Shown here: positions 62,928-64,000 of the stretch, one piece after another
Layout: each line of letters opens with the position of its first letter
Position numbering within the stretch: position 1 is the first letter of the stretch
NCBI GenBank assembly: GCA_934541015.1
Contig: CAKTDC010000010.1
Location: forward strand, 1-64,000
Source: an uncultured Luteimonas sp.
Lineage (GTDB): Bacteria > Pseudomonadota > Gammaproteobacteria > Xanthomonadales > Xanthomonadaceae
Reading direction: 5' to 3'
DNA length: 64,000 bases
Notes under the pieces: model-generated
What the model was told of the DNA's origin: nothing
Database searches by the model: none
What the model saw: the letters and a program-made list of their open reading frames with translations, nothing else
Translations under genes and position numbers: made by a program

Positions 62928-64000
62928 ATGACCCACACTGCCGCCGCCATCGGGAACTTCGCCCCGGTCACCGCCCGCGAGCGCATCGTGGTGCTCGACG
63001 TGCTGCGCGGCTTCGCGCTGCTGGGCATCTTCCTGATGAACATCGAATGGTTCAGCCGGCCGATGCAGGAGATGGGGCACGGCATCGATCCGGCTGCGGG
63101 CGGGCCCGACTACTGGTCCGCCTGGGCGGTGTACGCGTTCGTGCAGGGCAAGTTCTGGGTGCTGTTCTCCCTGCTGTTCGGCATGGGTTTTGTGGTGATG
63201 TCCACGCGCGGGGCGCAGTCGGGCGGCTTCAACCGCACCTATCTGCGCCGCTGCTTGGTGCTGCTGGGCTTCGGCGTGGCGCACGCGCTGCTGATGTGGC
63301 CCGGCGACATCCTCCACGCCTACGCGGTGGCCGGGCTGGTGCTGCTGGCCTTCGCCACTGCCGGCAGCCGGGCGCTGTTCTGGACGGGGCTGCTGGGTTA
63401 TCTCGCCATGGCCGCCTTCATCCTGTTCAACGGCGTGGTGCTGTCGTTCGTGTCGTTCGAGGCCATCGGCATGGGCGACTACCTGGGGCAGATGGAGGCC
63501 GATGCCGCCAGGGCGGCCACGGTGTACTCCGACGGCAGCTTCCTCGAAGCCACGGCCCAGCGGGCGCGCGATCTGGCCACGCTGATCGTGCAGGGGGACA
63601 TGCTGGTGGTCCCGATGGCGTTTTCGGTGTTCCTGCTCGGCGCCTGGCTGGTGCGCAGCGGGCGCATCGACGATATCGCCGCGCAGCGCCCGTTCTTCGT
63701 CCGGATGGCGCTGCTGTGCCTGCCGGCGGGCCTGCTGCTGACCGCCGGAGGCCTGGCCCTGGGCGTGTCGTTCACCAACGATGAGCTGGGCCGGGCAGCG
63801 GTCGCGATGTCGGTGATGTCCCTGGGCGCGCTGCCGCTGTCGCTGGGCTACATGGCCCTGGTGGTGCTGGGCATGGGCGTGCCCGGGCTGTCGCGCGTGC
63901 TGTCCTGGCTGGCGCCGGCCGGGCGGATGGCGCTGACCAACTACCTGATGCAGTCGCTGGTCGCTTCGCTGCTGTTCTTCGGCTACGGATTCGGGCTGTG
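62928..64000 (+). CDS. DUF418 membrane protein, 3' end cut off by the window
   Basis: The frame runs from the ATG at 62928 to the window edge without a stop (about 357 residues seen). It begins ERIVVLDVLRGFALLGIFLMNIEWFSRP, then FWVLFSLLFGMGFVVM and LRRCLVLLGFGVAHALLMWPGDILHAYAV, and ends with PAGRMALTNYLMQSLVAS, the C-terminal signature of DUF418 proteins (YeiB-like). The role of these multi-spanning proteins is unknown. GAAGGGAAGCC gives a ribosome-binding site. Confidence 0.9.
   Translation, partial: MTHTAAAIGNFAPVTARERIVVLDVLRGFALLGIFLMNIEWFSRPMQEMGHGIDPAAGGPDYWSAWAVYAFVQGKFWVLFSLLFGMGFVVMSTRGAQSGGFNRTYLRRCLVLLGFGVAHALLMWPGDILHAYAVAGLVLLAFATAGSRALFWTGLLGYLAMAAFILFNGVVLSFVSFEAIGMGDYLGQMEADAARAATVYSDGSFLEATAQRARDLATLIVQGDMLVVPMAFSVFLLGAWLVRSGRIDDIAAQRPFFVRMALLCLPAGLLLTAGGLALGVSFTNDELGRAAVAMSVMSLGALPLSLGYMALVVLGMGVPGLSRVLSWLAPAGRMALTNYLMQSLVASLLFFGYGFGL

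Overview
The window is high-GC DNA (roughly 70% by eye), densely packed with short operons. It most likely comes from a gammaproteobacterium of the Xanthomonadaceae/Lysobacteraceae (Lysobacter/Luteimonas-like). That placement is an inference. It rests on GC content, the gene repertoire (HD-GYP/EAL/GGDEF proteins, many exported lipoproteins, a candidate lipoprotein/effector pair, intergenic palindromes) and the family mix. No rRNA, transposase, phage or CRISPR locus was seen. The only RNA gene found is a selenocysteine tRNA.

Layout. 0.5-5 kb: urocanate hydratase, a His-rich exported protein and an APC amino-acid permease. 5-10.5 kb: two small membrane proteins, a YaiW-like lipoprotein, a DUF1428 protein, an exported di-heme cytochrome c fused to rhodanese, and a ClpP-fold lipoprotein. 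10.5-18.4 kb: an ABC exporter, a DUF2207-LemA pair, an ECF sigma factor with a membrane partner, and two EamA transporters. 18.4-29.1 kb: a complete selenocysteine island. selD is divergent from a formate dehydrogenase operon (catalytic subunit with in-frame UGA, Fe-S subunit, cytochrome b), followed by fdhE, selA, selB and the selC tRNA. 29.1-36.6 kb: an MFS/ADP-ATP-carrier-like transporter, an exported aldo/keto reductase, a candidate secreted cysteine hydrolase with an upstream lipoprotein, and an fdhD-fdhF(YdeP type)-wHTH operon. 36.7-50 kb: a degenerate HD-GYP/EAL pair, a GFA protein, several exported proteins, a second exported aldo/keto reductase, a 9-bp tandem array, a cyclophilin, a PadR-HAAS-hydrolase operon, intracellular PHA depolymerase and a methyltransferase. 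50-64 kb: HemJ-like protein, diguanylate cyclase, patatin phospholipase, alkaline phosphatase, dicarboxylate symporter, a peptidoglycan-binding protein divergent from a lipoprotein, a bile-acid-type symporter, two NlpC/P60 hydrolases, SlyD, and a DUF418 protein running off the end.

How it fits together. The central island carries what is needed to make and decode selenocysteine: SelD makes selenophosphate, SelA charges tRNA-Sec, SelB delivers it to a UGA followed by a hairpin. It also carries the one evident selenoprotein, a Tat-exported respiratory formate dehydrogenase with its electron-transfer subunits and maturation factor FdhE. FdhD, which sulfurates the molybdenum cofactor, lies 7 kb away with a second formate-dehydrogenase-like enzyme lacking Cys/Sec at the metal. 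Other themes are c-di-GMP signalling (one synthase, one likely phosphodiesterase, one probably impaired HD-GYP), cell-wall hydrolysis, and proteins without signal peptides beside lipoproteins that could be interbacterial effector/immunity pairs.
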